Positions 8,072 through 16,802 of a DNA stretch of 41,317 nt are shown one piece after another (positions within the stretch are counted from its first letter, which is position 1; each line of letters begins with the position of its first letter). The position numbers were made by a program, and so were the translations under genes. The notes below the pieces were generated by a model. It was not told where the DNA came from. It saw only the letters and a program-made list of their open reading frames with translations, and did not search any database. This DNA is from an uncultured Pelagibacteraceae bacterium. GTDB taxonomy: Bacteria; Pseudomonadota; Alphaproteobacteria; Pelagibacterales; Pelagibacteraceae. The DNA lies in NCBI GenBank assembly GCA_902540235.1, contig CACBLI010000011.1:1-41317 (forward strand), in the 5' to 3' direction.

Positions 8072-10636
8072 ATGATTAATCCACTCAAATTTGTTTCTAG
8101 AATCTTCAAATCTTCAAATCAAAGAGAGCTTGATAGACTAAAAAAAATTACTAAAAATATTAATGCACTTGAAAAGGAAGTAGAAAATCTGGAAGACACG
8201 GAATTCCCCAAAAAAACGAATGATCTTAAAGAAAGACTTAAAAAGGGTGAAGATATAAATAAATTGCTTCCTGAAGCTTTTTCTTTAGTAAGAGAAGCTT
8301 CCAAAAGAACAAGGGGCGAAAGACATTTTGACGTTCAAATTATTGGAGGAATAGTTTTACATGAAGGAAAAATTGCTGAAATGAAAACTGGTGAGGGTAA
8401 AACTCTTACCATTACCTTAGCAGCCTACCTTAACTCATTGTATGGCAAAGGTGTCCATATCGTTACAGTAAATGACTACCTTGCAAAAAGAGACTCTATA
8501 GAAATGGGAAAAATTTATAACTTTCTCGGTATCTCATCAGGATTTATCAACAATGATCAAGACGATTATGAAAGAAAGAAAAATTATAACTGTGATGTTA
8601 CATACGCTACTAATAGTGAGCTTGGTTTCGATTACTTAAGAGATAATATGAAATTTTCAAATGATGAAATGGTTCAAAGAGAGCATTTTTTTTCGATAGT
8701 TGATGAAATTGACTCCTGCCTAATTGATGAGGCACGAACACCTTTGATAATATCTGGAGCTGCTGAAGATAAAACAAGTCAATATCTTGCAATTGATGGC
8801 TTAATTAAAAGACTAAAAAGCGAGGATTTTGAAATAGATGAAAAAGATAAAAATATTATGCTTACTAACAATGGTATTAACAATGTAGAAAAAATCTTTA
8901 CAGAAGCAGGAATTCTAAAAAATAACAACTTTTACGACCCAGAAAACTTAACATTAGTTCATCATGTGAACCAGGCATTAAGAGCTAATCACTTATTCAG
9001 CAAAGGAAAAGATTACCTTGTAAAGGATGGTGTTTTAAAAATCATTGATGAATTGACAGGTAGAATTTTAGAGGGTCGTCGATATGGGGATGGTCTTCAT
9101 CAAGCACTAGAGGCAAAAGAAAAAATTGAAATCCAAGCAGAAAATCAAACTTTAGCTTCTATTACTTATCAAAATTATTTTAAGCTTTATTCAAAGATAT
9201 CTGGTTGTACAGGTACTGCTGTAACAGAATCTCAAGAATTTTTTGAAATTTACAATCTTTCTGTAATTGTCATTCCTACAAACAATCCTATGATTAGAAA
9301 AGATTTTAATGATCAAATATTCAGAACAGAAAAAGAAAAAAATAATGCCATTATCCAAAAAATAAAAGAGTGTCACTCAATTGGCCAGCCATTACTTATT
9401 TTTACTTCAAGTGTAAATAAATCAGAAATTTATTCTGAGCTCTTGCATAAAGAAAAGATTAAACACGTTGTTTTGAATGCGAAAAATCACGCAAATGAGG
9501 CAGAAATCATTGCTAATGCTGGAAAGAAAAATTCTGTGATACTTACTACCAGTATTTCAGGTAGAGGAGTTGACATTAAATTGGGAGGAAAAAAAGAGGT
9601 TTCTATAGATGATAAAGTAGAGGGCGAGGAAAAAAACATCGTTAAGAATTTAGGTGGATTGTTCGTAATAGGCACTGAAAGAATGGAGTCGAGAAGAGTA
9701 GATAATCAAGCTAGAGGTAGAGCAGGCCGACAAGGAGACGAAGGCTGTTCTATTTTTTTTGTTAGTCTACAAGATGATTTAATGAGAATATTCGGCTCAG
9801 AGTCAATGAATAATGTTTTAGAAAAACTTGGTCTTAAAAATGGTGAGAGTATAGATCATCCCTGGATTAATAAAGCTATTGAGCGTGCACAGCAAAAGAT
9901 TGAGGCAAGGAACTTTGATATACGAAAAACGCTTATTAAATTTGACAATGTTCTTAATGATCAGCGTCACGTTATTTTTTCTCAGAGGGAAAAGATTATC
10001 ACTACCACTAATATTTTTGAATTTTCTGATGAATTTTTGCAAGAGATGATTAATAATTTAATTCAATTAAAATCGAAAAAATTAAATAATCCTCAAAATA
10101 ACGAATTTGAAAAAAAATTGAAATCTTTAATTGGTAAAAATTTTGATGAGGAAAAAATAAATTCTTTTAACCATAATTCAAATGACCATCTTAAAGAGGA
10201 GATTAAAAAACATTTTGAATCTATAAGAAATGAAAGAATAAGATTATTAGGTGAAAAACAAGCTCAAGAAATTGAAAAAAGAATTTTCTTACAATCCATA
10301 GACTTAAATTGGAAATCACACATTCAATATTTAGAGCAACTTAGACAAGTTATTGGCTTAAGATCTTATGGACAGAGAGATCCTTTGGTAGAGTATAAAA
10401 AAGAAGCTTTCGAATTGTTTGAAAATCTTTTGTATAAACTTAAAATAGATTATCTAACAATTTTATTAAATTTAAAAGTTGTAGAAAAAAAAGAGTCAAT
10501 TGTAAGAGAAAAAAATAAAGATATTTCTGGAAACCCAAAATGTTTATTCTTAATTAAAAAAGGTCAAAAAATATCAAGAAATGAAAGATGTGAAGCTACA
10601 GGTAAAAAATATAAAAACTGCTGTGGAGCTTTATAA
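8072..10636 (+). CDS. secA: Preprotein translocase ATPase SecA
   Basis: SecA drives unfolded preproteins through the SecYEG channel using ATP. The 854-residue protein has Walker A (MKTGEGKT, ending T111), the DEAD-type Walker B DEID at 211-214 followed by a DEARTP segment, the second motor domain (GRGVDIKLGG, and the arginine-finger region near RMESRRVDNQARGRAGRQGD), and the helical scaffold/wing domain. The C-terminal zinc tail is degenerate: C840, C850 and C851 remain, but the second cysteine of the usual CxC pair is replaced (A842) and the spacing is one residue shorter. The last bases overlap the convergent accA stop by six bases. Confidence 0.97.
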   Translation: MINPLKFVSRIFKSSNQRELDRLKKITKNINALEKEVENLEDTEFPKKTNDLKERLKKGEDINKLLPEAFSLVREASKRTRGERHFDVQIIGGIVLHEGKIAEMKTGEGKTLTITLAAYLNSLYGKGVHIVTVNDYLAKRDSIEMGKIYNFLGISSGFINNDQDDYERKKNYNCDVTYATNSELGFDYLRDNMKFSNDEMVQREHFFSIVDEIDSCLIDEARTPLIISGAAEDKTSQYLAIDGLIKRLKSEDFEIDEKDKNIMLTNNGINNVEKIFTEAGILKNNNFYDPENLTLVHHVNQALRANHLFSKGKDYLVKDGVLKIIDELTGRILEGRRYGDGLHQALEAKEKIEIQAENQTLASITYQNYFKLYSKISGCTGTAVTESQEFFEIYNLSVIVIPTNNPMIRKDFNDQIFRTEKEKNNAIIQKIKECHSIGQPLLIFTSSVNKSEIYSELLHKEKIKHVVLNAKNHANEAEIIANAGKKNSVILTTSISGRGVDIKLGGKKEVSIDDKVEGEEKNIVKNLGGLFVIGTERMESRRVDNQARGRAGRQGDEGCSIFFVSLQDDLMRIFGSESMNNVLEKLGLKNGESIDHPWINKAIERAQQKIEARNFDIRKTLIKFDNVLNDQRHVIFSQREKIITTTNIFEFSDEFLQEMINNLIQLKSKKLNNPQNNEFEKKLKSLIGKNFDEEKINSFNHNSNDHLKEEIKKHFESIRNERIRLLGEKQAQEIEKRIFLQSIDLNWKSHIQYLEQLRQVIGLRSYGQRDPLVEYKKEAFELFENLLYKLKIDYLTILLNLKVVEKKESIVREKNKDISGNPKCLFLIKKGQKISRNERCEATGKKYKNCCGAL

Positions 10637-11734
10637 AATAATATATAAAAGCGTCATAATAAAAGCTAATCCAAAAAAAACTTTTAATTTATTTTTTTTA
10701 AATAATGTCAAATATGTATCGAATTTACCAGTAGATTGATTTAAATCACTTATTTTCTCTGGATTACTAATAAAGCCTTTGTTTCTTCCAATTTTTAAAA
10801 ATTTATTTTTTCTCTGATTTAAAACTTCTTCTCCACTTACATTATCAAATAACTTTAAATTTTTACTTATTGAATTTTTTACATTCTCTAAAATTTTATT
10901 CTTGTCTCTATGAGCACCACCTGTAGGCTCTATTATAATTTCATCAATTATATTTAACTCTAACAAATCCTTGGCAGATAATTTCATCGCTTTTGCAGCA
11001 TCAAGCATTTTTTTTGGATCTCTCCATAGTATTGTTGCACATCCCTCAGGAGATATTACTGAGTAAATCGAATTTTCAAACATTATTACTTTATTTGAAG
11101 AAGCTAAAGCTATTGCTCCACCAGAACCTCCTTCTCCAATAATAATCGCAAAAGTTGGAACAGTTAGGCTCATGCAGCACTCAATTGATTTTGCTATAGC
11201 CTCCGCTTGTCCTCGCTCCTCAGCACCTACTCCAGGGTAAGCACCTGGCGTATCTATAAAAGAAATTATTGGAATTCCATATTTATCAGCTAATTTCATT
11301 AGTCTTATTGTTTTTCTATATCCTTCTGGACGCATCATTCCAAAGTTTCTATTAATTCTACTCTCAAGATCGTCTCCTTTTTCTTGACCGATTACTAAAA
11401 CTGACCTCTGATCGAATTTAGCAAAACCAGCAATTACAGATTTATCTTCTCCATAATATCTGTCTCCGGATAAAGAAATAAAATCTGTAAATAAATTTTC
11501 TATAAAAAATTTTGACTTTGGTCTGTCTTCATGTCTGGCAACCAAGGTGGTTTGCCAAGGATCTAGATTAGAATAAATTTCTTTAAGTTTTAAATTTAAC
11601 TCTTTCTCAGTTTTGTTAATTTGCTCAGTATCTACCTCAGATAAACCTTCTTTATTGTGATAAGGATCTTTTAAGTTTTCAATTTCATTCTCAAGATCTT
11701 TTATTTCTGATTCAAAATTAAGGTAATTTTTCAT
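10631..11734 (-). CDS. accA: Acetyl-CoA carboxylase carboxyltransferase subunit alpha, with C-terminal membrane segment
   Basis: AccA pairs with AccD (encoded at 33014-33943) to transfer the carboxyl group from carboxybiotin to acetyl-CoA, making malonyl-CoA for fatty acids. The carboxyltransferase core is normal: the HEDRP segment, FGMMRPEGYRKTIRLM, FIDTPGAYPG, and the oxyanion-hole glycines in GEGGSGGAIALA. The protein is 367 aa where about 315-320 is usual. After the normal family end (about residue 317, FLKIGR) comes a polar linker of roughly 33 residues and then a very hydrophobic stretch of about 16-18 residues to the C-terminus (about 350-367), preceded by several lysines. This looks like a tail anchor. 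No frameshift is needed to explain it. Confidence 0.93.
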   Translation of the reverse strand: MKNYLNFESEIKDLENEIENLKDPYHNKEGLSEVDTEQINKTEKELNLKLKEIYSNLDPWQTTLVARHEDRPKSKFFIENLFTDFISLSGDRYYGEDKSVIAGFAKFDQRSVLVIGQEKGDDLESRINRNFGMMRPEGYRKTIRLMKLADKYGIPIISFIDTPGAYPGVGAEERGQAEAIAKSIECCMSLTVPTFAIIIGEGGSGGAIALASSNKVIMFENSIYSVISPEGCATILWRDPKKMLDAAKAMKLSAKDLLELNIIDEIIIEPTGGAHRDKNKILENVKNSISKNLKLFDNVSGEEVLNQRKNKFLKIGRNKGFISNPEKISDLNQSTGKFDTYLTLFKKNKLKVFFGLAFIMTLLYIIL

Positions 11735-11789
11735 AAGTATCTAAGAATTAATTAATTACATAATTTTAAAAAAAGGCAATAAAATGATT

Positions 11790-11797
11790 ATTATAAT
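11790..11797. promoter_or_regulatory. Candidate overlapping divergent -10 elements (accA / glcB)
   Basis: ATTATAAT in the 170-base divergent spacer reads as TATAAT on both strands (11792-11797 plus, 11795-11790 minus), 56 bases from the accA start and 108 from the glcB start. No convincing -35 on either side. The rest of the spacer (11735-11904) is A/T-rich with no G-rich stem that could form a glycine riboswitch. Confidence 0.25.
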
Positions 11798-11904
11798 AAA
11801 ATCTTTGCATTAATTGATTTTTTAGTGTGATTTTTTTTAATATTGAACTAACATTTAAAATTAACATAAATAACTATATATTTATTCTTCTAAAATTAAA
11901 TAAT

Positions 11905-14061
11905 ATGGAAAAATATACTAATATATCAAATCTAAAGGTATCTAAAAAGTTAGAAAATTTTGTTCAAAAAGAATTACTGAAAGATTTAGACATTTCACCT
12001 AAAATTTTTTGGGTTAAATTTGACAAAGCTGTACATGAACTAGCTAAAATTAATGCTGAATTAATAAAAAAAAGAGAAGTCCTTCAAAAAAAAATAGATG
12101 AATGGCATAAAAAAAGAAAGGGGGAAAATTTTAACTTAAATGAATATAAAAAATTCTTAAGAGAAATTGGTTATCTAGTTAAGGAAAAAGATAATTTTAA
12201 AATCAAAACCAAAAATTTAGACTCTGAAATATCAAGTATAGCTGGTCCACAACTTGTAGTACCAATTATGAATGAAAGATATGCTCTTAATGCTGCAAAT
12301 GCTAGGTGGGTTAGCCTTTACGACAGTTTATACGGCACAGATATAATTAAGTCAGAAGAAGGAGGAAGCGAAAGATATGACCCTGCAAGAGGTGAGGAAG
12401 TTATAAAATACGTAAGAAAATTTTTAGATGAATATATTCCAGTGAATGGCACTAGTTGGAAAAATATTTCAAATTTAATTGTGAATAAAGGTAATCTGAT
12501 AATTTATAAAGATGAAAATAAATTTAAATTAAAAGATACTAAGAAGTTTATTGGCTATAGAGGAGCGAGTAATAAACCATCAGCAATAATACTTAAAAAT
12601 AATAATCTACATATTGAAATTATCATTAACCCTAGGGCTTTTAGTGCTGCTCATGACATTGCTGGAATAAGTGATGTAATCGTTGAGTCTGCAATCTCAA
12701 CTATTTGTGATAACGAGGATAGTGTTGCTGCAGTAGACTCAGAAGACAAAGTTAAGTGTTATAAAAACTGGCTTGGCTTAATGCAAGGGAATTTAAATGT
12801 TAAATTTGAGAAAGATGGAAAAACTTTTGAAAGAAAATTAAATCCTGACAGAAGTTATATTTCTAAGAACGGTAAAAAACTCAAATTGCATGGGAGAAGT
12901 CTTCTATTAAATCGAAACGTTGGACATTTGATGACTAACTCATCAGTGATATTAAAGGATGGATCTGAAGTACCAGAGGGAATATTGGATGCATTCATAA
13001 CTACAGCAGCTTGTTTGCATGATATCAAAAAAAAGGGAAATTCAAGGACCGGATCTATTTATATCGTAAAACCAAAAATGCATGGACCAGAGGAAACTGC
13101 TTTTACTGATTTAATTTTTACCAAAGTTGAAGAGGCTTTAAATTTAAAAAAATACACTTGTAAAATAGGCATTATGGATGAGGAGAGAAGAACATCAGCA
13201 AATCTTAAAGAGTGTATCAGAACATTAAAAGATAGAGTTTTTTTTATAAATACGGGTTTTTTGGATAGAACTGGAGATGAAATTCATACTTCAATGGAAG
13301 CCGGACCTATGATTAAAAAAGGTGAAATGAAACTATCAAAATGGATCTCAGCTTATGAAAACAGAAATGTAGATACTGGAATTGAATGTGGTTTCTCTGG
13401 AGTTGCACAGATTGGAAAAGGGATGTGGGCGATGCCTGATAAAATGTCAGATATGTTAAATCAAAAAATAGATCATCTTAAAGCAGGCGCAAATTGTGCC
13501 TGGGTTCCATCACCTACTGCTGCAGCTCTACACAGTCTTCATTATCACAAGATAGATATTTTTGACCAACAAAAAAAATTATCAGAAAGGAAAAAAGCTA
13601 AACTAGATGATTTATTATCTGTGCCGATAGCTGATAGACCAAATTGGTCAATGGAAGAAATAAATTCTGAAATCTCCAACTCTGCTCAAACTCTTTTGGG
13701 ATATGTTGTTAGGTGGATAGACCAAGGAATTGGATGTTCAAAAGTTCCCGATATTAATAATGTAGGATTGATGGAAGATCGAGCCACTTTAAGGATCTCA
13801 TCTCAACATATTGCAAATTGGATATATCACGGTGTGACAACAAAAATGCAGGTAATAGAAATTATGAAACAAATGGCAAAAATCGTTGATCAACAGAATG
13901 TTAATGACTCAAATTACGAGAAAATGAGTGATGATTTTGAAAATTCAATAGCATTTAAAACAGCATGCGACCTTATCTTTAAAGGTAAAAAACAACCTTC
14001 TGGTTATACAGAACCTTTGTTACATTTAAATCGATTAAAAAAAAAATCTAATCAGAACTAG
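11905..14061 (+). CDS. glcB: Malate synthase G
   Basis: Condenses glyoxylate with acetyl-CoA to malate, closing the glyoxylate route or disposing of glyoxylate from glycolate or glycine turnover. The 718-residue form starts at ATG 11905 (MEKYTN); an upstream GTG at 11827 would add a 26-residue hydrophobic extension not found in the family. Family landmarks are clear: MHGPEETAFTDLIF, the active-site arginine and glutamate region in GIMDEERRTSANL, FLDRTGDEIHTSMEAGPM, and the catalytic aspartate segment MEDRATLRISSQHIANW. No isocitrate lyase gene is in the window. The 3' end overlaps the convergent recR by 14 bases. Confidence 0.96.
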   Translation: MEKYTNISNLKVSKKLENFVQKELLKDLDISPKIFWVKFDKAVHELAKINAELIKKREVLQKKIDEWHKKRKGENFNLNEYKKFLREIGYLVKEKDNFKIKTKNLDSEISSIAGPQLVVPIMNERYALNAANARWVSLYDSLYGTDIIKSEEGGSERYDPARGEEVIKYVRKFLDEYIPVNGTSWKNISNLIVNKGNLIIYKDENKFKLKDTKKFIGYRGASNKPSAIILKNNNLHIEIIINPRAFSAAHDIAGISDVIVESAISTICDNEDSVAAVDSEDKVKCYKNWLGLMQGNLNVKFEKDGKTFERKLNPDRSYISKNGKKLKLHGRSLLLNRNVGHLMTNSSVILKDGSEVPEGILDAFITTAACLHDIKKKGNSRTGSIYIVKPKMHGPEETAFTDLIFTKVEEALNLKKYTCKIGIMDEERRTSANLKECIRTLKDRVFFINTGFLDRTGDEIHTSMEAGPMIKKGEMKLSKWISAYENRNVDTGIECGFSGVAQIGKGMWAMPDKMSDMLNQKIDHLKAGANCAWVPSPTAAALHSLHYHKIDIFDQQKKLSERKKAKLDDLLSVPIADRPNWSMEEINSEISNSAQTLLGYVVRWIDQGIGCSKVPDINNVGLMEDRATLRISSQHIANWIYHGVTTKMQVIEIMKQMAKIVDQQNVNDSNYEKMSDDFENSIAFKTACDLIFKGKKQPSGYTEPLLHLNRLKKKSNQN

Positions 14062-14665
14062 AATTTAAATCTGATCGAAACTTAAATGCTGAATATAAAG
14101 TACCATCATCAAGACTTTCTATTTCCCCACCAACTGGTAAACCTTGGGCTAATTTAGTAATTTTTGTTTTTATATTTTTTAAACTATCTTGAATATAATA
14201 AGCAGTGGTTTGACCTTCTACTGTTGCGCTTGTAGCTAAAATTACTTCCTCAATTTTATCTTTTTTTACTCTTTCAATTAAAGAGTTTATGAGTAAGTCA
14301 TCCTTTTTTAACCCGGCAGAGGAAATAGTGCCCCCTAAAATATGAAAGTAACCTCTAAAAATATTAGAACTTTCTATGCTCCATTGGTCTGAAATATTCT
14401 CAACAACACAAATTTTATCATATTTTTTTTCAACAATTTGACAATTATTGAAACTACATTTAATCGAGGAGGGTTTTAATACTCCACAAATCTTACATCT
14501 TAAAATATTTTTATATACGTCAGCAAGTGCTTTGGCCATAGGTTTTACCAGCTCATCTTTGTTGTTAACTAATTTTAAAACTATTCTTTTAGCTGATTTA
14601 GGTCCTAAACCTGGTAACTTAGAAATAATTTTAATTAGTTCCTCTATTTCATTTATTTTTTGCAT
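14048..14665 (-). CDS. recR: Recombination protein RecR
   Basis: RecR works with RecF and RecO to load RecA at single-stranded gaps. The 205-residue protein shows the N-terminal helix-hairpin-helix (LPGLGPKSAKR, 17-27), a C4 zinc site (C57, C60, C70, C75; the last pair is spaced by four residues rather than the usual two) and a Toprim domain starting near residue 85 (ICVVENISDQ). It is the last gene of the conserved dnaX-ybaB-recR operon, three bases after ybaB. Confidence 0.95.
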   Translation of the reverse strand: MQKINEIEELIKIISKLPGLGPKSAKRIVLKLVNNKDELVKPMAKALADVYKNILRCKICGVLKPSSIKCSFNNCQIVEKKYDKICVVENISDQWSIESSNIFRGYFHILGGTISSAGLKKDDLLINSLIERVKKDKIEEVILATSATVEGQTTAYYIQDSLKNIKTKITKLAQGLPVGGEIESLDDGTLYSAFKFRSDLNSSSD

Positions 14666-14668
14666 TAC

Positions 14669-14989
14669 CTACAAAGGCCACTTAAATCCAGGTATATTAA
14701 ATCCACCTGTTGTCTTAGAGATCTCTTCTGTAGTCTTTAGCTTTAACTCAACTTTAGCTTTATTATGGGCCGCGACTATCAAGTCCTCAAGAATAACCTT
14801 ATCTCCTTTTAAAATTTCATCTGAAATTTCAATTTTACACATTTCGCCCTCACCATCTAAAATTACTTTGACTGAATTAGACCCTGAAATCCCCTCAGCT
14901 TTAATATTTTTTATTTTTTCTTGGCTCTCTCTAATTTTTGCTTCAAACTCTTTTGCTTTATTAAGTATTTTGGTAAAATCAGTCATCAC
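14669..14989 (-). CDS. YbaB/EbfC family nucleoid-associated protein
   Basis: Small (106 aa) DNA-binding protein of the YbaB/EbfC family. It has the N-terminal helix rich in K/E (about 1-30), the central strand segment VKVILDGEGEMCKIEIS and the final GGFNIPGF-type end. Such proteins dimerise and bind DNA with little sequence preference. It overlaps the dnaX stop by four bases and lies just before recR, the standard operon. Confidence 0.92.
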   Translation of the reverse strand: MMTDFTKILNKAKEFEAKIRESQEKIKNIKAEGISGSNSVKVILDGEGEMCKIEISDEILKGDKVILEDLIVAAHNKAKVELKLKTTEEISKTTGGFNIPGFKWPL

Positions 14990-16659
14990 TCTCCCTCATC
15001 TTTATTTTTAACATCTACTAATTTAATATCATTAAAATTTTTTTTTAGTTCTAAAAATAATTTAGATTTATTAACTTTTTCAATTTCTTCTTTTTTATAT
15101 CTGATCAATTTTTCCTTATGTGAGATTTCACCTGCTATCTTACTTAAAGTTATTATCCATCTTTCACCGGTCCAATCATTAAGTTTGTAAGTTAAATCTT
15201 TAATAAAATTTTTATCTAGTTTTTCGTTAAAAGAAATTTCAATTCTAAGATTTTCAAACTTTACTAAATTCACATTGTTTTCTAGTTCAAATTTCAACTT
15301 AACCTCTTTTTTATCATTACAAATCTTAATCAAACTGCTGAAAGAGTTAATCTTAAATTTTTTCAAACCTTTAGGAAAAGCCTTTAGTTCTTTTTTTGGC
15401 TCCACTTTAGTTGACTGGGAAATATTCTTTATTTGATTAATAGTTTTATTTGTTTTTGAAAAATTTTCTTTTACACCCTCTGAAGAATTATCTTTTAAAG
15501 CTAATTCTTCGTTTTTAAGATTATTATCAAAACTCTGGTTTTCTTTAATTCCTCTTAAGTAAATTAATCTCAATAAAAACATTTCGATTGTCAAATTCTG
15601 ATTCGAAACAATATCTAATTCAGTAATGATTTTAATAGTAAACTGCCAAAATAATATTAATGTTTTATTATCAAGATTACTTGATACTCTTTTAATTTCA
15701 TCATACTCAGTATCATTTAAAGAGAAATTTGATCCTTCAAGTTTTATTGAGTCTACATTTTTAAAATAATATAGTAATTCAAGAAAATCATTAATAAACA
15801 CTTTTGGATCTATGCCACGATCATACATTTTTCGATAAAGCTCTAAGGTCTTAGCCTCATTTCCTTCTAAAATGAATATGAATAAATCAATTAATTGAGC
15901 TTTATCAAAAAAACCAAAAATTTTTTGAGCTTTTGACAATGTTAATTCTTCATTTTCTTTAACTGACAATAGTCCCCTATCTAGTAAAGACAAAGCATCT
16001 CTAACTGAACCCTCTGAGATTTTGACAATCAGTTTTAAAGCTTCATGAGAAACATTTCCATTTTCTTCTAAAGATATTTTTTTTAAAAAATCAAATAGCT
16101 CAGTTGATTTTATTCTTGATAAATCAAACCTTTGACATCTAGAAACAACTGTAATTGGTATTTTTTTGACTTCTGTAGTAGCAAATATAAATTTTAAGTA
16201 AGAAGGTGGTTCTTCTAGAGTTTTTAACAGAGCATTAAAAGCTTGCTTACTTAACATATGTACTTCATCAATTATGAATATTTTATACTTCGCAGATGTT
16301 GGTCCATACCTTGAAAACTCGATCAAGTCTCTGACATCATCTACTCCAGTTTTACTTGCGGCGTCCATCTCTAATACATCTATATGATTTGAGTTAGCTA
16401 TTGCCATACAATCACAACTTTCACACAAATCTTGTTCGGAAATTTGTTCAATACTATTTTTACAGTTTAAAGCCTTAGCTACTATTCTTGCTAATGTTGT
16501 TTTTCCAACTCCTCTGATACCAGTGAACAAATAAGCATTTGGCACTTTATCAATTTTAATTGAATTTATAATTGTCTCTGCAATAGTCTTTTGACCAATC
16601 AAATCTTTAAAAGTTTGGGGTCTATATTTTAACGCTAAAACTTTACTATTATTATTCAT
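14986..16659 (-). CDS. dnaX: DNA polymerase III subunit gamma/tau
   Basis: Clamp-loader ATPase that loads the beta clamp and ties together the polymerase cores. In 557 aa it shows Walker A GIRGVGKT (47-54), four cysteines C66/C79/C82/C84 forming the zinc module, DEVH at 131-134, and the sensor SRC at 173-175. The C-terminal half (about 365-557) is the divergent tau region, with a low-complexity linker. I see no evident frameshift signal to make a shorter gamma form. It starts ten bases after the SRP RNA 3' stem and leads the dnaX-ybaB-recR operon. Confidence 0.96.
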   Translation of the reverse strand: MNNNSKVLALKYRPQTFKDLIGQKTIAETIINSIKIDKVPNAYLFTGIRGVGKTTLARIVAKALNCKNSIEQISEQDLCESCDCMAIANSNHIDVLEMDAASKTGVDDVRDLIEFSRYGPTSAKYKIFIIDEVHMLSKQAFNALLKTLEEPPSYLKFIFATTEVKKIPITVVSRCQRFDLSRIKSTELFDFLKKISLEENGNVSHEALKLIVKISEGSVRDALSLLDRGLLSVKENEELTLSKAQKIFGFFDKAQLIDLFIFILEGNEAKTLELYRKMYDRGIDPKVFINDFLELLYYFKNVDSIKLEGSNFSLNDTEYDEIKRVSSNLDNKTLILFWQFTIKIITELDIVSNQNLTIEMFLLRLIYLRGIKENQSFDNNLKNEELALKDNSSEGVKENFSKTNKTINQIKNISQSTKVEPKKELKAFPKGLKKFKINSFSSLIKICNDKKEVKLKFELENNVNLVKFENLRIEISFNEKLDKNFIKDLTYKLNDWTGERWIITLSKIAGEISHKEKLIRYKKEEIEKVNKSKLFLELKKNFNDIKLVDVKNKDEGE

Positions 16660-16669
16660 ACCTTTTAGA

Positions 16670-16753
16670 GGAGACTAGAACCTGAAAAACTGTCTCTACG
16701 ATTGCTTCGGTTAAGATCTGGTCGGGTTCAAGCAGCATTCACCTCTAGCCTCC
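16670..16753 (-). ncRNA. ffs: Signal recognition particle RNA (4.5S, small bacterial type)
   Basis: The only non-coding stretch of this kind, between pheA and dnaX; alphaproteobacteria often carry ffs beside dnaX. On the minus strand the 5' end GGAGGCTAG (16753-16745) pairs over nine bases with the 3' end CTAGTCTCC (16678-16670). One pair is G-U on this strand but would be an A-C mismatch on the other, which fixes the strand. The core at 16718-16703 reads GATCTTAACCGAAGCA and aligns without gaps with E. coli GGTCCGGAAGGAAGCA, keeping the GAAGCA side of the Ffh-binding loop. The apical GGAA tetraloop is replaced by a TTAACC-type loop. A TATAAT lies six bases upstream of the predicted 5' end. 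Confidence 0.8.
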
Positions 16754-16759
16754 ATAACT

Positions 16760-16765
16760 ATTATA
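16760..16765 (-). promoter_or_regulatory. -10 element of the SRP RNA promoter
   Basis: TATAAT on the minus strand (16765-16760), six bases before the first base of the terminal stem of the SRP RNA, the expected distance to a +1. The -35 region around 16782-16788 is weak (TGTAGA, three of six matches). Position relative to an independently defined RNA end makes this more credible than other A/T matches. Confidence 0.6.
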
Positions 16766-16802
16766 ACAGCAATAATTCAGTTCTACAGAAAAAGATTGAA
16801 AT

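Noticed and set aside
11827..11904. N-terminal extension of malate synthase from a GTG at 11827
   Set aside because: It would add 26 hydrophobic residues absent from the family; the ATG at 11905 gives the usual length.
14448..15011. Plus-strand frame of 187 codons
   Set aside because: It lies over recR and ybaB, which have clear family motifs; the frame is an antisense shadow with no recognisable protein features.
16670..16754. Possible tRNA-Ser-like gene on the plus strand (GGAGACT ... GGTTCAAG ... AGCCTCC A)
   Set aside because: The would-be acceptor stem has an A-C mismatch on the plus strand that is a G-U pair on the minus strand, no T-arm can form around GTTCAAG, and the minus strand matches SRP RNA with a promoter at the right distance.
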